64,000 nucleotides of DNA from Pontibacter sp. HSC-14F20 (GTDB taxonomy: Bacteria; Bacteroidota; Bacteroidia; Cytophagales; Hymenobacteraceae). Both the position numbers and the translations under genes were made by a program. Within the stretch, counting starts at the first letter, position 1, and each line of letters starts with the position of its first letter. Below the pieces are notes generated by a model. That model was not told the origin of the DNA. It did no database searches and saw nothing but the letters and a program-made list of their open reading frames with translations. The DNA lies in the NCBI RefSeq assembly GCF_019599265.1, contig NZ_JAHZTC010000017.1, forward strand, positions 1-64,000. Direction: 5' to 3'. This document shows, one piece after another, positions 35,584-45,739 of this stretch.

Positions 35584-36750
35584 ATGCAGCTCATAGAAGT
35601 AAACACCCCTGAACTAGCCGAAGAGTTCGTTAAAATGCAGGTAAGGCTTTACCGCAAAGATCCCAACTACATCCGTCCGCTTGACAAGGATGTGCATCAG
35701 GTGTTCGACCCAAAGAAAAACAAACTGCTGCGTGACGGGGAGGCGATCCGTTGGATCCTGCGGGACGAGGACGGGGAAACGATCGGCAGGGTAGCCGCTT
35801 TCATCAATAAGAAAACAGCAGACTCCTATGACCAGCCAACTGGAGGTATGGGCTTCTTTGATTGTATCCATGATCAACAAGCGGCTAACACACTCTTCGA
35901 TGCCTGCCGCAACTGGCTGCAGGAACGAGGTATGGAAGCGATGGACGGACCAATCAATTTTGGCGAGCGTGACAAGTGGTGGGGCTTGCTGGTAGAAGGC
36001 TACCATGAACCTACTTATTGTATGAACTATAACCATGCCTACTATCAGCAGTTGTTCGAGAACTATGGCTTTAAACTATATTTCAACCAGTATGTTTACT
36101 ATCGTACCGTAGACGATCCGCTTACGCCGGAATACCAGGAAAAGGCACAGCGCGTGCTATCCGACCCAAATTATACCTTCCAGCACATCGATAAAAAAAA
36201 TCTCGACAAATACGCCGAAGATTTCCGGATCGTTTATAACAAGGGCTGGGTGAAACACGAAGGCGTGAAAGCCATGAGTGAAGCACAGGCCAAATCCATC
36301 ATGAAGTCGTTGAAACCTGTGCTGGACGAAAAGATTATCTGGTTCGCTTACCACAATGGAGAGCCTGCCGGATTCTTTATCGCTATACCTGAGTTGAACC
36401 AGCTGTTCAAACATGTGAACGGAAAATTAGATATGTGGGGGAAAATCAAATTTATCTACCACCGCTGGAGAGGGTCTTGCAAGACCATGTATGGCATTGT
36501 GTTCGGTATCATACCCGAATGCCAGGGCAAAGGAGTGGAGGCGGCTATGGTCGTGTCAGCGGCAAATCTGGTACAGGGTAACCCAAACATTCCGTATTAT
36601 GATTTGCAAATGAACTGGATCGGGGATTTTAATCCTAAAATGATCAAACTGGTAGAACAACTGGGTAGCCGGGTTTACAAGACTTATACGACTTACCGGT
36701 TTCTTTTCGACCGTGGAAAAGAGTTTAAGCGAGCGCCAATTATCAAGTAA
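35584..36750 (+). CDS. GNAT-fold acyltransferase-like protein of unknown substrate
   Basis: A 388-residue cytoplasmic protein resembling the large GNAT-like proteins conserved in Bacteroidota. The N-terminus MQLIEVNTPELAEEFVKMQV and the stretch YIRPLDKDVHQVFDPKKN are characteristic of the group. The middle GPINFGERDKWWGLLVEGY is highly conserved-looking. The C-terminal half has an acyl-CoA-type turn, GIIPECQGKGVEAAMVVSAA, followed by YYDLQMNWIGDFNPKMIKLV. The reaction is unknown. It is 8 bp upstream of a DUF457 membrane protein gene. Confidence 0.65.
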   Translation: MQLIEVNTPELAEEFVKMQVRLYRKDPNYIRPLDKDVHQVFDPKKNKLLRDGEAIRWILRDEDGETIGRVAAFINKKTADSYDQPTGGMGFFDCIHDQQAANTLFDACRNWLQERGMEAMDGPINFGERDKWWGLLVEGYHEPTYCMNYNHAYYQQLFENYGFKLYFNQYVYYRTVDDPLTPEYQEKAQRVLSDPNYTFQHIDKKNLDKYAEDFRIVYNKGWVKHEGVKAMSEAQAKSIMKSLKPVLDEKIIWFAYHNGEPAGFFIAIPELNQLFKHVNGKLDMWGKIKFIYHRWRGSCKTMYGIVFGIIPECQGKGVEAAMVVSAANLVQGNPNIPYYDLQMNWIGDFNPKMIKLVEQLGSRVYKTYTTYRFLFDRGKEFKRAPIIK

Positions 36751-36758
36751 GGTATAAG

Positions 36759-37787
36759 ATGGACTCTCTGACACAGATCGTATTGGGTGCCGCCGTAGGC
36801 GAGGCGGTGGCCGGACGCAAACTGGGTAATAAGGCGCTGCTTTGGGGTGCTATTGTCGGCACTATACCTGATCTGGATGTTCTTGTCAATCCACTGCTGG
36901 ACATGGTGGGGCAACTAAGCTTTCACCGCTCCGTTACCCATTCTTTTTTCTTTGCGATTATAGCCTCGCCCTTGCTGGGCTGGATGCTTTGGCGACTCTA
37001 CAAAAATGAACACGCCACCTTTCGGGACTGGACGCTGCTGTTCTTTCTGGGTTTTACAACACATGCCATTCTCGACAGCTTTACAACCTGGGGCACCCAG
37101 CTCTTTTGGCCATTCACTAATTACGGCGTAGCCTTTTACAACATCTTTGTCGTTGATCCGCTGTACACGGTTCCTTTCCTGATCTGCGTGATCGCCGTGA
37201 TGTTTTATGACAGACGCAACCCCAAAAGACAGCGCTGGAATAATGCCGGCTTGATCATCAGCTCGCTATACCTTGTATTCTCATTCGGAGCACAGACTTA
37301 TGCTAAAAGCGTGTTCAAGCAAAGCCTGGATGCGCAAGGTATACGTTACGAATCACAGATCGTGAAAGCAACTCCGATGAACACCTTGCTTTGGTCGGTC
37401 ACGGCGGCAGCTGAGGACGGCTTTTATAACGGTTTCTATTCTTTGCTGGACCGGGATCAGAACATCAGGTATAACTTTGAGCCACGACAGGAACAATTAC
37501 TGGAAACGTACCGCGGTCAACCGAAAATGGAGCGTCTGCTTCAGATTACCAAGGGCTACCACGCAGTAGAGAAAGCAACAGAGGGCGTTCATATCAAAGA
37601 CCTGCGTTTTGGTCAGTTTGACGGCTGGCAGCAGGGCAAGGGACAATATGTGTTTGTATACCATGTATGGCACCATGACGATGGCACTCTGCGTTTTAAA
37701 GAGCTCAACAACCGCCCTAAAATAAATAGCGATTACCTGAAAGCGTATTTGCATCGTATTCTCGGAAATAAAGACCAAACCTTATGA
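36759..37787 (+). CDS. DUF457/YdjM-like inner-membrane metal-dependent hydrolase
   Basis: A 342-residue membrane protein. It starts with [19 protein letters not shown] and has the family motif [11 protein letters not shown] plus [10 protein letters not shown], His/Asp clusters that give the family its 'metal-dependent hydrolase' name. There are about four hydrophobic helices in the first 190 residues and a soluble C-terminal part. Enzymatic activity for this family is mostly predicted. It overlaps the following SDR gene by 4 bp (ATGA), so the two are translationally coupled. Confidence 0.78.
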   Translation: MDSLTQIVLGAAVGEAVAGRKLGNKALLWGAIVGTIPDLDVLVNPLLDMVGQLSFHRSVTHSFFFAIIASPLLGWMLWRLYKNEHATFRDWTLLFFLGFTTHAILDSFTTWGTQLFWPFTNYGVAFYNIFVVDPLYTVPFLICVIAVMFYDRRNPKRQRWNNAGLIISSLYLVFSFGAQTYAKSVFKQSLDAQGIRYESQIVKATPMNTLLWSVTAAAEDGFYNGFYSLLDRDQNIRYNFEPRQEQLLETYRGQPKMERLLQITKGYHAVEKATEGVHIKDLRFGQFDGWQQGKGQYVFVYHVWHHDDGTLRFKELNNRPKINSDYLKAYLHRILGNKDQTL

Positions 37788-38557
37788 CAGCAGCAAGATG
37801 GTTACTCAGCGGTAAAAAAGCCGTTGTAACGGGCGGATCCAAAGGGATAGGCGCCGCCATTGTAGAAGAGTTTATCGGATTAGGCGCTGAGGTGATGGCG
37901 GTGGCACGCAAAGAAGCTGATTTGCAGCAGTTGCAGGCTAAGTTTCCGAAAGCAGGGCTGCATGCGCTGGTAGCAGATGTCAGCACTACAGAAGGCCGAC
38001 AAAAGTTGCTGGACAGAGTGCAAACGCTTTGGGGTGCGCTTGACATTCTGGTAAATAACGTTGGGACGAACATACGCAAACCGGTAACAGACTATACACC
38101 GGAGGAGTATGATTTTGTGATGAGCACTAATCTGCGCTCAGCCTTCGAGCTCAGTCGTGACTTTTACCCGCTACTCAAAGCCTCGGCGCAAGGCAACATA
38201 ATCCAGGTGACCTCCGTGGCAGGACTGACGCATGTGAGGACAGGTGCCATTTATGGAATGACCAAAGCGGCTCTGGTGCAGTTAACCAAAAATCTGGCAG
38301 GGGAGTGGGCCGAAGATGGAATTCGTGTGAACGCCGTAGCCCCCTGGTACATTAGCACACCGCTTGCGCAGACCGTGCTTCAGAACGAACAGTATCTGCA
38401 TGAAGTAGTGACCAGAACGCCGATGCGGGTGATTGGGAAACCAGAAGATGTGGCAGGTGCCGTGGCCTTTCTGTGCATGCCGGCAGCGGCCTATATTACC
38501 GGCCAGACATTGGCAGTTGACGGTGGTTTGACGATCAATGGTTTTCACCCTGCCTGA
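37784..38557 (+). CDS. Short-chain dehydrogenase/reductase (SDR family)
   Basis: A 257-residue classical SDR. NAD(P) motif [15 protein letters not shown] (TGxxxGxG) lies at about residues 12-26, then NNVG (usually NNAG), a Ser in QVTSVAG, the catalytic YGMTKAA (YxxxK), and the C-terminal [17 protein letters not shown]. It resembles tropinone-reductase-like or 3-oxoacyl-reductase-like SDRs; the substrate is unknown. Its ATG overlaps the stop of the DUF457 gene. Confidence 0.88.
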   Translation: MTAARWLLSGKKAVVTGGSKGIGAAIVEEFIGLGAEVMAVARKEADLQQLQAKFPKAGLHALVADVSTTEGRQKLLDRVQTLWGALDILVNNVGTNIRKPVTDYTPEEYDFVMSTNLRSAFELSRDFYPLLKASAQGNIIQVTSVAGLTHVRTGAIYGMTKAALVQLTKNLAGEWAEDGIRVNAVAPWYISTPLAQTVLQNEQYLHEVVTRTPMRVIGKPEDVAGAVAFLCMPAAAYITGQTLAVDGGLTINGFHPA

Positions 38558-38637
38558 GCTACCAAACAGGTATAGAACCGGCATTTCTGACTGCTAAACT
38601 ATACCTTGAAACGCTGGTTTATTAATCCAAATTTTAC

Positions 38638-38645
38638 TACTTTTG
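38638..38645 (+). promoter_or_regulatory. -7 promoter element of the small lipoprotein gene
   Basis: TACTTTTG matches TAnnTTTG, 59 bp upstream of the ATG at 38705. The -33 region is weak. Confidence 0.45.
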
Positions 38646-38704
38646 TATGATTAGGCTGTAAGAGCGAAATACAAATTCCCGACGCTCTTCATAACCCGAC
38701 ATGC

Positions 38705-38947
38705 ATGGCAAAAATCCGACTGCTTTTACTCTTTAGCGCTGCTCTGCTGCTTCTGACCGTTTCATCCTGCAAACCCATGTGTCCGATCACTTCCTGCCAG
38801 GTGCGCATGGAGCACATACATGGCGAACAGGAGTTTCGTGGCCAACCCATTTACAAAAAGCAAAATCCTAAAATTGGTGAGAAACTACCAAAGCAAACAG
38901 GGGAGGTACACAAGCGCAAAAACGACAAGAGCCAGCGCAAGAATTAA
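38705..38947 (+). CDS. Small putative lipoprotein of unknown function
   Basis: An 80-residue protein with signal LLLLFSAALLLLTVSSC ending in a lipobox. The mature part has two more Cys close together (CKPMCPITSCQVR) and a Lys/Gln-rich, very basic tail (KRKNDKSQRKN). I do not recognise a family. It is a real gene candidate because it has its own -7 element, a clear lipoprotein signal and Lys-rich codon use in frame. It precedes gyrA by 67 bp. Confidence 0.65.
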   Translation: MAKIRLLLLFSAALLLLTVSSCKPMCPITSCQVRMEHIHGEQEFRGQPIYKKQNPKIGEKLPKQTGEVHKRKNDKSQRKN

Positions 38948-39014
38948 CGAATAATACAGGTTTCTGCCTGATCAGTAAATTATCCAACACAAAACTATTA
39001 TTTAGACCTTGAAC

Positions 39015-41567
39015 ATGAACGAAGGCGAACGAATAATACCGATCAACATTGAAGACGAGATGCGCGGTGCATACATCGATTACTCAATGTCTGTTATCAT
39101 TTCCAGAGCCTTACCTGATGTGAGAGACGGCCTGAAGCCAGTACACCGTCGTGTGCTGTACGGTATGTCTGAACTGGGGGTATCCTATAACAAATCCTAC
39201 AAGAAATCAGCCCGTATCGTAGGAGAGGTGCTGGGTAAATATCACCCGCACGGTGACTCCTCGGTATACGAGACCATGGTGCGTATGGCACAGGAATGGT
39301 CGCTGCGCTACCCGCTGGTTGACGGACAGGGTAACTACGGCTCGATAGACGGCGACTCGCCGGCTGCGATGCGTTACACAGAGGCCCGCCTGAAGCGTAT
39401 TGCTGATGAAATATTGGCTGACCTTGAGAAAAACACAGTGGACTTTGTGCCTAACTTCGACGACTCCCTGAAAGAGCCGTCCGTGATGCCGGCCAAGTTC
39501 CCGAACCTGCTTGTAAACGGCACATCCGGTATTGCAGTAGGTATGGCCACCAACATGGCACCGCACAACCTGACGGAGGTGATAAACGGAACGATCGCTT
39601 ACATCGATAACAGGGAGATCACCGTAGCTGAACTGATGCACTATGTGACAGCCCCTGACTTCCCGACAGGTGGTATCATCCATGGTTACGATGGTGTGAA
39701 GGCTGCTTTCGAGACAGGCCGCGGTCGCGTGCTGATGCGTGCGCGCGCCAACTTTGAGACGAATTCAGCTGGTAAGGAACAGATCATTGTAACGGAAATT
39801 CCTTACATGGTCAACAAAGCTTCTCTGATCGAGAAGACTGCCGCCCTGATCAACGACAAGAAAATAGAAGGTATATCCGACCTACGAGACGAGTCAGACC
39901 GTGACGGCATGCGCATCGTGTATGACTTGAAGCGTGATGCTATACCGAACGTAGTACTCAATAACTTATACAAATACACTGCTTTACAATCATCGTTTGG
40001 CGTCAACAACGTGGCCCTGGTAAAAGGCCGTCCGATGACGCTGAATCTGAAAGAGCTGATTCATTACTTTGTAGAGCACAGACACGAAGTAGTAATCCGT
40101 AGAACACAGTTTGAACTGGACGAAGCCAAGAAGCGCGCTCACATCCTGGAAGGCCTGCTGATTGCTCTCGACAACCTCGACGAAGTGATCAACTTGATCC
40201 GTTCATCACGTGATCCGGAGATTGCCCGTAATGGCTTGATGGAACGCTTTGCACTGTCAGAGATCCAGGCACGCGCTATACTTGATATGCGTCTGCAGCG
40301 CCTGACCGGTCTGGAACGCGACAAGATTCAGGCAGAGTATGCTGAGATCATGAAACTGATCGATTACCTGACTTCTGTTCTGAACGACGAAGGCCTGCGT
40401 ATGCAGATCATCAAAGACGAGCTAAACGAGATAAAAGAGCGTTACGGTGATGGGCGCCGCACCAGCATAGAGGCCTCCACCGGCGATATCTCTTACGAGG
40501 ATATGATTCCGGAAGAGAGTATGGTGATTACCATTTCGCATGAAGGCTACATCAAGCGTACTTCGTTGAGTGAGTACCGCAGCCAGAGCCGTGGTGGTGT
40601 CGGCTCGAGAGGTGTGGCTGCCTCTAAAGAAAGTGATTTCACGGAGCACCTTTTTGTGGCCAGCACGCACCATCATATGCTGTTCTTCACGGAGTTTGGC
40701 CGTGTGTTCTGGATGAAGGTATACGAGATTCCGGAAGGAGGGAAGACCACCAAAGGACGCGCCATACAGAACCTGATGAACATTGAGAAAGACGACAAAA
40801 TTAGAGCGGTAATCAATGTTCGTGACCTTAAAAATCAGGATTTCGTATTGAACCACAACCTGGTTTTCTGTACAGAGCATGGTACGATCAAGAAAACTGT
40901 GCTGGAGGCTTACTCAAGACCTCGAACCAATGGCATCAACGCGATTACAATTAACGAAGGTGACCGTTTGCTGGATGTGCAACTCACAACCGGGAACAGC
41001 GAAGTGATTATTGCGCTGGGTTCTGGTCGTGCCATTCGCTTTAACGAAAGCCAGGTTAGGCCGATGGGACGGAACGCAGCCGGTGTGCGTGGCGTAACAC
41101 TAGCCGGACCAGATGATAAGGTTGTTGGTATGGTTTGTGTAGAAAACGAGGATACCGAACTGCTGGTTGTGTCCGAAAACGGATACGGCAAGCGCTCTTT
41201 GCTGGAAGAATACCGTATTACGAACCGCGGCGGAAAAGGAGTGAAGACCCTGAACGTGACGGACAAAACTGGTAAGCTGGTGGCGATTAAGGGCGTAGTA
41301 GATACAGATGACCTGATGATCATCAACCGCTCAGGCATAACGATTCGTCTGCGTGTAGCCGACATCCGTGTTATTGGCCGTGCTACCCAAGGTGTACGCC
41401 TGATCAAACTGACGGAAGGCGACCAGATTTCTTCTGTCGCAAAAGTAGAAATGGAGAACGAAGAGGAAGTTGCGGAAGCGTTAATGGAGCAGTCAGAATT
41501 GAAACCGGAAGACTCCTTGCAGCCTGATACTCAGATAGATCCTGAAGTGACAGAAGACGAAGTTTAA
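39015..41567 (+). CDS. gyrA: DNA gyrase subunit A
   Basis: Breakage-reunion subunit of DNA gyrase (850 aa). The catalytic Tyr lies in [17 protein letters not shown]. The quinolone-pocket region reads [18 protein letters not shown], with Ser at the position of E. coli Ser83 and Glu where E. coli has Asp87, so no classical resistance change is seen. The C-terminal domain has the GyrA-box-like SQSRGGVG (canonical QRRGGKG) and a six-bladed pinwheel repeat region, with an acidic tail. I prefer ATG at 39015 over the TTG two codons earlier. Confidence 0.95.
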   Translation: MNEGERIIPINIEDEMRGAYIDYSMSVIISRALPDVRDGLKPVHRRVLYGMSELGVSYNKSYKKSARIVGEVLGKYHPHGDSSVYETMVRMAQEWSLRYPLVDGQGNYGSIDGDSPAAMRYTEARLKRIADEILADLEKNTVDFVPNFDDSLKEPSVMPAKFPNLLVNGTSGIAVGMATNMAPHNLTEVINGTIAYIDNREITVAELMHYVTAPDFPTGGIIHGYDGVKAAFETGRGRVLMRARANFETNSAGKEQIIVTEIPYMVNKASLIEKTAALINDKKIEGISDLRDESDRDGMRIVYDLKRDAIPNVVLNNLYKYTALQSSFGVNNVALVKGRPMTLNLKELIHYFVEHRHEVVIRRTQFELDEAKKRAHILEGLLIALDNLDEVINLIRSSRDPEIARNGLMERFALSEIQARAILDMRLQRLTGLERDKIQAEYAEIMKLIDYLTSVLNDEGLRMQIIKDELNEIKERYGDGRRTSIEASTGDISYEDMIPEESMVITISHEGYIKRTSLSEYRSQSRGGVGSRGVAASKESDFTEHLFVASTHHHMLFFTEFGRVFWMKVYEIPEGGKTTKGRAIQNLMNIEKDDKIRAVINVRDLKNQDFVLNHNLVFCTEHGTIKKTVLEAYSRPRTNGINAITINEGDRLLDVQLTTGNSEVIIALGSGRAIRFNESQVRPMGRNAAGVRGVTLAGPDDKVVGMVCVENEDTELLVVSENGYGKRSLLEEYRITNRGGKGVKTLNVTDKTGKLVAIKGVVDTDDLMIINRSGITIRLRVADIRVIGRATQGVRLIKLTEGDQISSVAKVEMENEEEVAEALMEQSELKPEDSLQPDTQIDPEVTEDEV

Positions 41568-41636
41568 TCTGTAAATGGAATTTAATTTTATTTATTAATC
41601 GTTTAACAAACAAACAAAAACCAATCACAGAATAGT

Positions 41637-42770
41637 ATGAAAAAAATACTGATGACAGCCATGGCAGCCGTAAGCGTTCAGGTTGCTGTCGCTCAGAACT
41701 CGGCCGTGAATAGCGCCGTGCTGAACCACAAGAACGGCACGCTGGACAAAGCGCTGGCTGACATTAACAAAGCAACTGAGCATAAGAAAACTCAAGATAA
41801 AGCGAAAACCTGGTTTTACCACGGTGTAATCAATCAGGATCTGATCGGTCATCCGATTTATGGCAAACTGGCAACTGAGGAAACACCAGAAGTGGCGCTG
41901 ACCTCGTTCAACAAAACACTTGAAATTGACGGTGAGAACGGTCAGTTCGGTAAACTGGTGCCAGAGCGTATGCAAATTCTTTATGGCCAGGTTCTGAACC
42001 AAGCGGTTGAATTCCACAACAACCAGGATTGGGACAATGCTATTGCTAAGTATGACATGGCTTCTAAGGTGAACCCAACCGATACAACAGCAGTGCTTTA
42101 TGCTGCTTATGCTTCAACTGCCAAGCAGGACTATGCTACAGCGGTAAAGTATTATGATAAGTTGATCAGTATTGGTCACACAACGGAAGACGTATACAAA
42201 AACAAAATTCAATTACAGCAGGCCACCGAAGCAGCAGATGATGTGGTAATGGCTTCTATTGCAGCTGGTTTGGAGAAGCATCCGAACAGTGTATACCTGA
42301 TGCAGGAAGAGCTGCGTTACTACCTGAAAAACGACCGTGCTGACGAGGCAATGGCTAAGCTTGACAAAGCGATCGAAGCCGACCCTAAAAATGCCAGCCT
42401 GTACGCCGTTCGTGGTAACCTGCAAGAGCGCAAAGGAAACATTGACGAAGCTTATACCAACTACAAGAAAGCTGTAGAAGTAGATCCAAACAACTTCGAC
42501 GGATTCTTTAACCTGGGAGTACTGGAGTATAACAAGGGCAGTGAGTTCAACAACAAAGCTGCTAAAATGGACTATGCTACCTACAAAAAGAAAGGTCCTG
42601 CATTAGAGAAGCAAGCTGTGAAGCACTACGAAGCTTCATTGCCATACTTCGAAAAAGCACTTGAGATTCAGCCAGAAGATCAGGCTACATTAGCCAACCT
42701 GCAGCGTGTTTACACACGTTTGAAGCGTACTGCTGATGCGGAGAGAATCGGAAAGAAACTGAAAAACTAA
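41637..42770 (+). CDS. Secreted tetratricopeptide-repeat protein
   Basis: A 377-residue periplasmic protein with signal peptide (TAMAAVSVQVAVAQNS). At least four TPR units are visible, for example WDNAIAKYDMASKVNPTDTT, DYATAVKYYDKLISIG, IDEAYTNYKKAVEVDPNNFD and ALPYFEKALEIQPEDQ-type helices at the end. Such proteins scaffold envelope complexes in Bacteroidota; the partner is unknown. The intergenic sequence from gyrA is AT-rich, so it probably has its own promoter. Confidence 0.82.
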   Translation: MKKILMTAMAAVSVQVAVAQNSAVNSAVLNHKNGTLDKALADINKATEHKKTQDKAKTWFYHGVINQDLIGHPIYGKLATEETPEVALTSFNKTLEIDGENGQFGKLVPERMQILYGQVLNQAVEFHNNQDWDNAIAKYDMASKVNPTDTTAVLYAAYASTAKQDYATAVKYYDKLISIGHTTEDVYKNKIQLQQATEAADDVVMASIAAGLEKHPNSVYLMQEELRYYLKNDRADEAMAKLDKAIEADPKNASLYAVRGNLQERKGNIDEAYTNYKKAVEVDPNNFDGFFNLGVLEYNKGSEFNNKAAKMDYATYKKKGPALEKQAVKHYEASLPYFEKALEIQPEDQATLANLQRVYTRLKRTADAERIGKKLKN

Positions 42771-42793
42771 TCTGACCGGTTAGTTTCTAAGAG

Positions 42794-42828
42794 AAGAAAG
42801 GGAGTCCCAAATAGGCTCCCTTTCTTAT
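42794..42828 (+). terminator. Terminator of the TPR protein gene
   Basis: AAGAAAGGGAG (42794-42804) pairs with CTCCCTTTCTT (42816-42826). It lies 24 bp after the stop codon. Confidence 0.85.
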
Positions 42829-42839
42829 TGCCACAAACA

Positions 42840-42932
42840 CTACTTAACATAATATAAATTATAAGACTGATTATATACGAGTATTTATACTCTATAATAA
42901 GTGTCACTGATAACATACTTTATGTTAAGTAG
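42840..42932. repeat. AT-rich element with 13-bp terminal inverted repeats
   Basis: CTACTTAACATAA (42840-42852) is the exact reverse complement of TTATGTTAAGTAG (42920-42932). Inside, GAGTATTTATACTC (about 42880-42893) forms a hairpin, and the arms between are partly complementary. The 93-bp unit could fold into one long imperfect hairpin. No target-site duplication is evident. Confidence 0.7.
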
Positions 42933-42977
42933 CCGCATTTCGTTCCTGGCTACTTTTGTTATACCTGTTGTAGGTTT

Positions 42978-43412
42978 TTAAATAAACCGGATTGTATTAG
43001 CTTCAGTAGTCTCGGTTTGAGCGAAATACTGCTCCAGTCTTGGCTGGTTATCGAGCTTCGCATATTCTTCGTCACCACCTCTTGCCCAACCTACAAGCGC
43101 TAAGGCAATAGCTGTTGCAATGGCAATAATTAAGGCAGGCCACCAGCCGTCTACTTTAAAATTGCCCACCAGTTTGTCAACCAGTTTGATCATCAGAACA
43201 GTTACAATTAAGCCTATAATAGCCTCAAGCAAAAAGAACGATACCAGGTTAAGCACGCCCCGCAATAGCCATCCGATAGTTGCATTGAACAAACCAATCA
43301 GAAAAGCCACCCAAAGGGCTGTCATAAAACTTTTGACATGTACTTGTGGTAATGCATAGGCCAGCAGCATAATGACACCGGCGCTAACTAGTAAGGTGAG
43401 TATAAAGTCCAT
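42978..43412 (-). CDS. Four-helix membrane protein of the PF04020 'phage holin superfamily IV' family
   Basis: A 144-residue protein with four hydrophobic helices (MDFILTLLVSAGVIMLLAYAL; FMTALWVAFLIGLFNATIGWL; VSFFLLEAIIGLIVTVLMIK; WPALIIAIATAIALALVGW). LWVAFLIGLFNATIGWLLRG is typical of the PF04020 family, which is named after holins but is mostly chromosomal. There is no phage context here. Function unknown. Confidence 0.75.
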   Translation of the reverse strand: MDFILTLLVSAGVIMLLAYALPQVHVKSFMTALWVAFLIGLFNATIGWLLRGVLNLVSFFLLEAIIGLIVTVLMIKLVDKLVGNFKVDGWWPALIIAIATAIALALVGWARGGDEEYAKLDNQPRLEQYFAQTETTEANTIRFI

Positions 43413-43505
43413 GGTCTGTAGTGATTTAGTGACATTTTTTTGTACTAATACGGATACAAACTTTAATGGATATTCTACACTACAACTTTCAGTACAAAAG
43501 GCCTG

Positions 43506-44189
43506 TTACTTCTGTTTCAAATAGCTGTCTTTTAGCTTACTACGAAAGGAACCTTCAAACTTTATTACCTTGGGCATAGCAATTGAACGGACATAAGGAT
43601 CGTCTGGGTTGTTGTAATAATAATCCTGATGATAATCCTCGGCAATCCAAAATTTACCAGCCGGTTTAAGCTCTGTTACGATCTTGTTGCGGAATGTGCC
43701 GGCATCCTCCAGGGCGCGCATGTAGTTACTTGCCTGACTCCGCTGCTTGTCATCGTGAAAGTAGATGGCAGATCGATATTGTTTACCCACATCGGGACCC
43801 TGGCGATTTAAGGTTGTGGGATCGTGCGTGGCAAAAAACACTTCCAGCAGTTCCCTGTAAGTTATCACATCCGGTTTGAACCATATGCGCACAGCTTCCG
43901 CATGACTTGTTCTGCCGCTGCTCACCTGTTCATAGGTAGGCCGCTCCTCACGTCCACCGGTATAGCCAGATTCTACGCGGGTTACACCCTTCAGCCTTTC
44001 AAAGTAAGCCTCTGTACACCAGAAACAACCTCCGGCAAAAGTTGCTTTACTGAGTCCGAGTGTATCCGGACTATCGCCGTAACTGTAGGCACTTTGCTGC
44101 AAAACAGTACGCTGCTCCCCCCCGGATTCTGTGCACATCCAAAGCAAGAGTAAAAATGGGAATAAAAGATATGTGTATTTACGAACCAT
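43506..44189 (-). CDS. msrA: Peptide-methionine (S)-S-oxide reductase, envelope lipoprotein form
   Basis: Repairs oxidised methionine in proteins. The catalytic motif AGGCFWCTEAYFERL contains the active Cys, followed by VESGYTGG, SGRTSHAEAV and YRSAIYFHDD, all standard MsrA sequence. An N-terminal signal ends in LLLWMC, so this 227-residue form is probably exported and lipid-anchored, protecting envelope proteins. MsrB is not adjacent. Confidence 0.92.
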   Translation of the reverse strand: MVRKYTYLLFPFLLLLWMCTESGGEQRTVLQQSAYSYGDSPDTLGLSKATFAGGCFWCTEAYFERLKGVTRVESGYTGGREERPTYEQVSSGRTSHAEAVRIWFKPDVITYRELLEVFFATHDPTTLNRQGPDVGKQYRSAIYFHDDKQRSQASNYMRALEDAGTFRNKIVTELKPAGKFWIAEDYHQDYYYNNPDDPYVRSIAMPKVIKFEGSFRSKLKDSYLKQK

Positions 44190-44277
44190 ACGCCACTAGC
44201 CTTATTATTGGCTACGCTAATTTAACAGCTCAGGGTTAGTTTTTGTTAAAAAATCTGCACTCCCCCTACTCTATCGT

Positions 44278-45291
44278 TTATGATTTGTCCGGAGACTGAA
44301 AGGCATGCTTTTTATCGGCAATTACTTTGTCCAGATCCCACTCAACACGCTCCCTGAGCGGGGCTCTGCGAACGTTACAATCTGATTTAGTACAGATGGT
44401 GCATGATACTTCTATGCAAGGGTCGGTATGGATAAAAAGCTCAATATCTGGATCGATCTGTTCCCGAACCAGCGCGCCCACGGCTTCCACTTCTTTGTGT
44501 GCTTCTAACACGTTGAGGTACCAAGGCACGGTCAGGTGGCAGTCTATATGCAGTGTGTTGCCGTACTTGATCACGCGCAGGTTATGAATATCGATCCAGT
44601 TCTCGCGCCGGTTATCGTTCAGCACACGCACAATGCGCTTCAATAATTCATAGTCCGCCTCATCCATTATACCTGCCAGAGAAGCCCGCAAAATACGATA
44701 GCCTGTGTAACAGATGAAAGCGCCAAACAGGATAGCTACCACACTGTCCAGCCATACCTGACCGGTAAGGTATAGCAGCAGCAGACCGATTAGTATACCT
44801 GCTGTTGAATAAGCGTCAGTTTTGAGGTGCTTGCCTCCTGCCACCAGCACCATGGAATTGGCTTTGTTGCCCTGCCGCTCAGTTGCATAGCCTACTACAA
44901 AATTGATGACACCAGATATTGCCACCAGGTAGATACCTGCATCGAGCCGTGAAATGACCTGAGGCTCAAACAGGTTATAGAACGATTTGAGAATGATCGC
45001 CCCTCCTGCCACCAGAATCAGGGAACCCTCGAGGGTGGCCGCAACAAACTCTATCTTACCGTGTCCATAGGGGTGATTGAGATCTTTTGGCCGCGCAGAA
45101 AGAATAAGGCTATAGAGTGAAAAGCCACCGGCCACCACATTGATAATGGACTCTAAGGCATCTGTGAGTATAGCATTGGAATTGGTAAGATAATAGGCCA
45201 GGAATTTGGCAAACAGCAGCAATACACCCACAACCAGCACAAGTAGTTGCATGTGTATGTTCTCGCTTTGCTGTTGCAGCATTTTTTTCAT
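44278..45291 (-). CDS. Cation diffusion facilitator family transporter with Cys-rich C-terminus
   Basis: A 337-residue CDF transporter exporting divalent metals (Zn, Fe, Co or Mn). It has six helices and the family motif LNHPYGHGKIEFVAA. The helix-5 metal site is present as H155xxxD159 (KHLKTDAYS). By my alignment the helix-2 site reads E47xxxN51 instead of the usual HxxxD or DxxxD. The cytoplasmic C-terminal domain ends in a cysteine cluster, TDPCIEVSCTICTKSDCN, suggesting metal sensing. Metal specificity is not predictable. Confidence 0.85.
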   Translation of the reverse strand: MKKMLQQQSENIHMQLLVLVVGVLLLFAKFLAYYLTNSNAILTDALESIINVVAGGFSLYSLILSARPKDLNHPYGHGKIEFVAATLEGSLILVAGGAIILKSFYNLFEPQVISRLDAGIYLVAISGVINFVVGYATERQGNKANSMVLVAGGKHLKTDAYSTAGILIGLLLLYLTGQVWLDSVVAILFGAFICYTGYRILRASLAGIMDEADYELLKRIVRVLNDNRRENWIDIHNLRVIKYGNTLHIDCHLTVPWYLNVLEAHKEVEAVGALVREQIDPDIELFIHTDPCIEVSCTICTKSDCNVRRAPLRERVEWDLDKVIADKKHAFQSPDKS

Positions 45292-45408
45292 TGTTATGGC
45301 CGAATTCCTGTAAGTGCATAGTGCACCATCCTATACCTGACCAGGTACAGTGTACAGTGGGTTGAGACAAACTTAATGAAAAATAGTGTGTAGAATGGGG
45401 GAATCCCC

Positions 45409-45690
45409 CTAGCTCAGGGTGTCTGTCAGGTCGAGCCAATTAGGATTCATGGACTCTACCAGGCGAAGATGATCTTCAGGCCCTGCCGATTTGATGCGAT
45501 GTTCACGAACCCGGGCTATTTCTTCCAGATCATAGTGCTCGTAATACACTAGCTTGGTCTGTCCGGGTTGGCCACCTTCGCCAGCCATTTGCTGGAGCAG
45601 GTTTTCAGAAACGCCAATGCTCAGCTGCGGCTGGGACTGATTGCCCATGATATAAACATAAAAGTGATTTGCTTGCTGGTTCGGCTGCAT
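45409..45690 (-). CDS. Degenerate GIY-YIG-like small protein
   Basis: A 93-residue protein related to the UPF0213/GIY-YIG group. HFYVYIMGNQ corresponds to the GIY strand, LSIGVSENLLQQM to YIG plus the first helix, TKLVYYEHYDLEEIARVREH to the second strand and helix, and LVESMNPNWLDLTD to the conserved C-terminus. The catalytic Arg of the helix (usually NDLxRR) and the Glu of REKQxK appear to be missing, so nuclease activity is doubtful. I start at 45690; longer frames read into the neighbouring gene. Family assignment is moderately sure. Confidence 0.6.
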   Translation of the reverse strand: MQPNQQANHFYVYIMGNQSQPQLSIGVSENLLQQMAGEGGQPGQTKLVYYEHYDLEEIARVREHRIKSAGPEDHLRLVESMNPNWLDLTDTLS

Positions 45691-45739
45691 ACATAAAAGG
45701 TTATTTAGTAACAAGGTATACGGCTGAAACAAGTCCTGG

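Noticed and set aside
39015..41567. Quinolone-resistance mutation in gyrA
   Set aside because: The key pocket positions are Ser and Glu, consistent with an ordinary sensitive-type sequence.
42978..43412. Prophage holin
   Set aside because: The family name mentions holins, but no endolysin, capsid, integrase or other phage gene is near.
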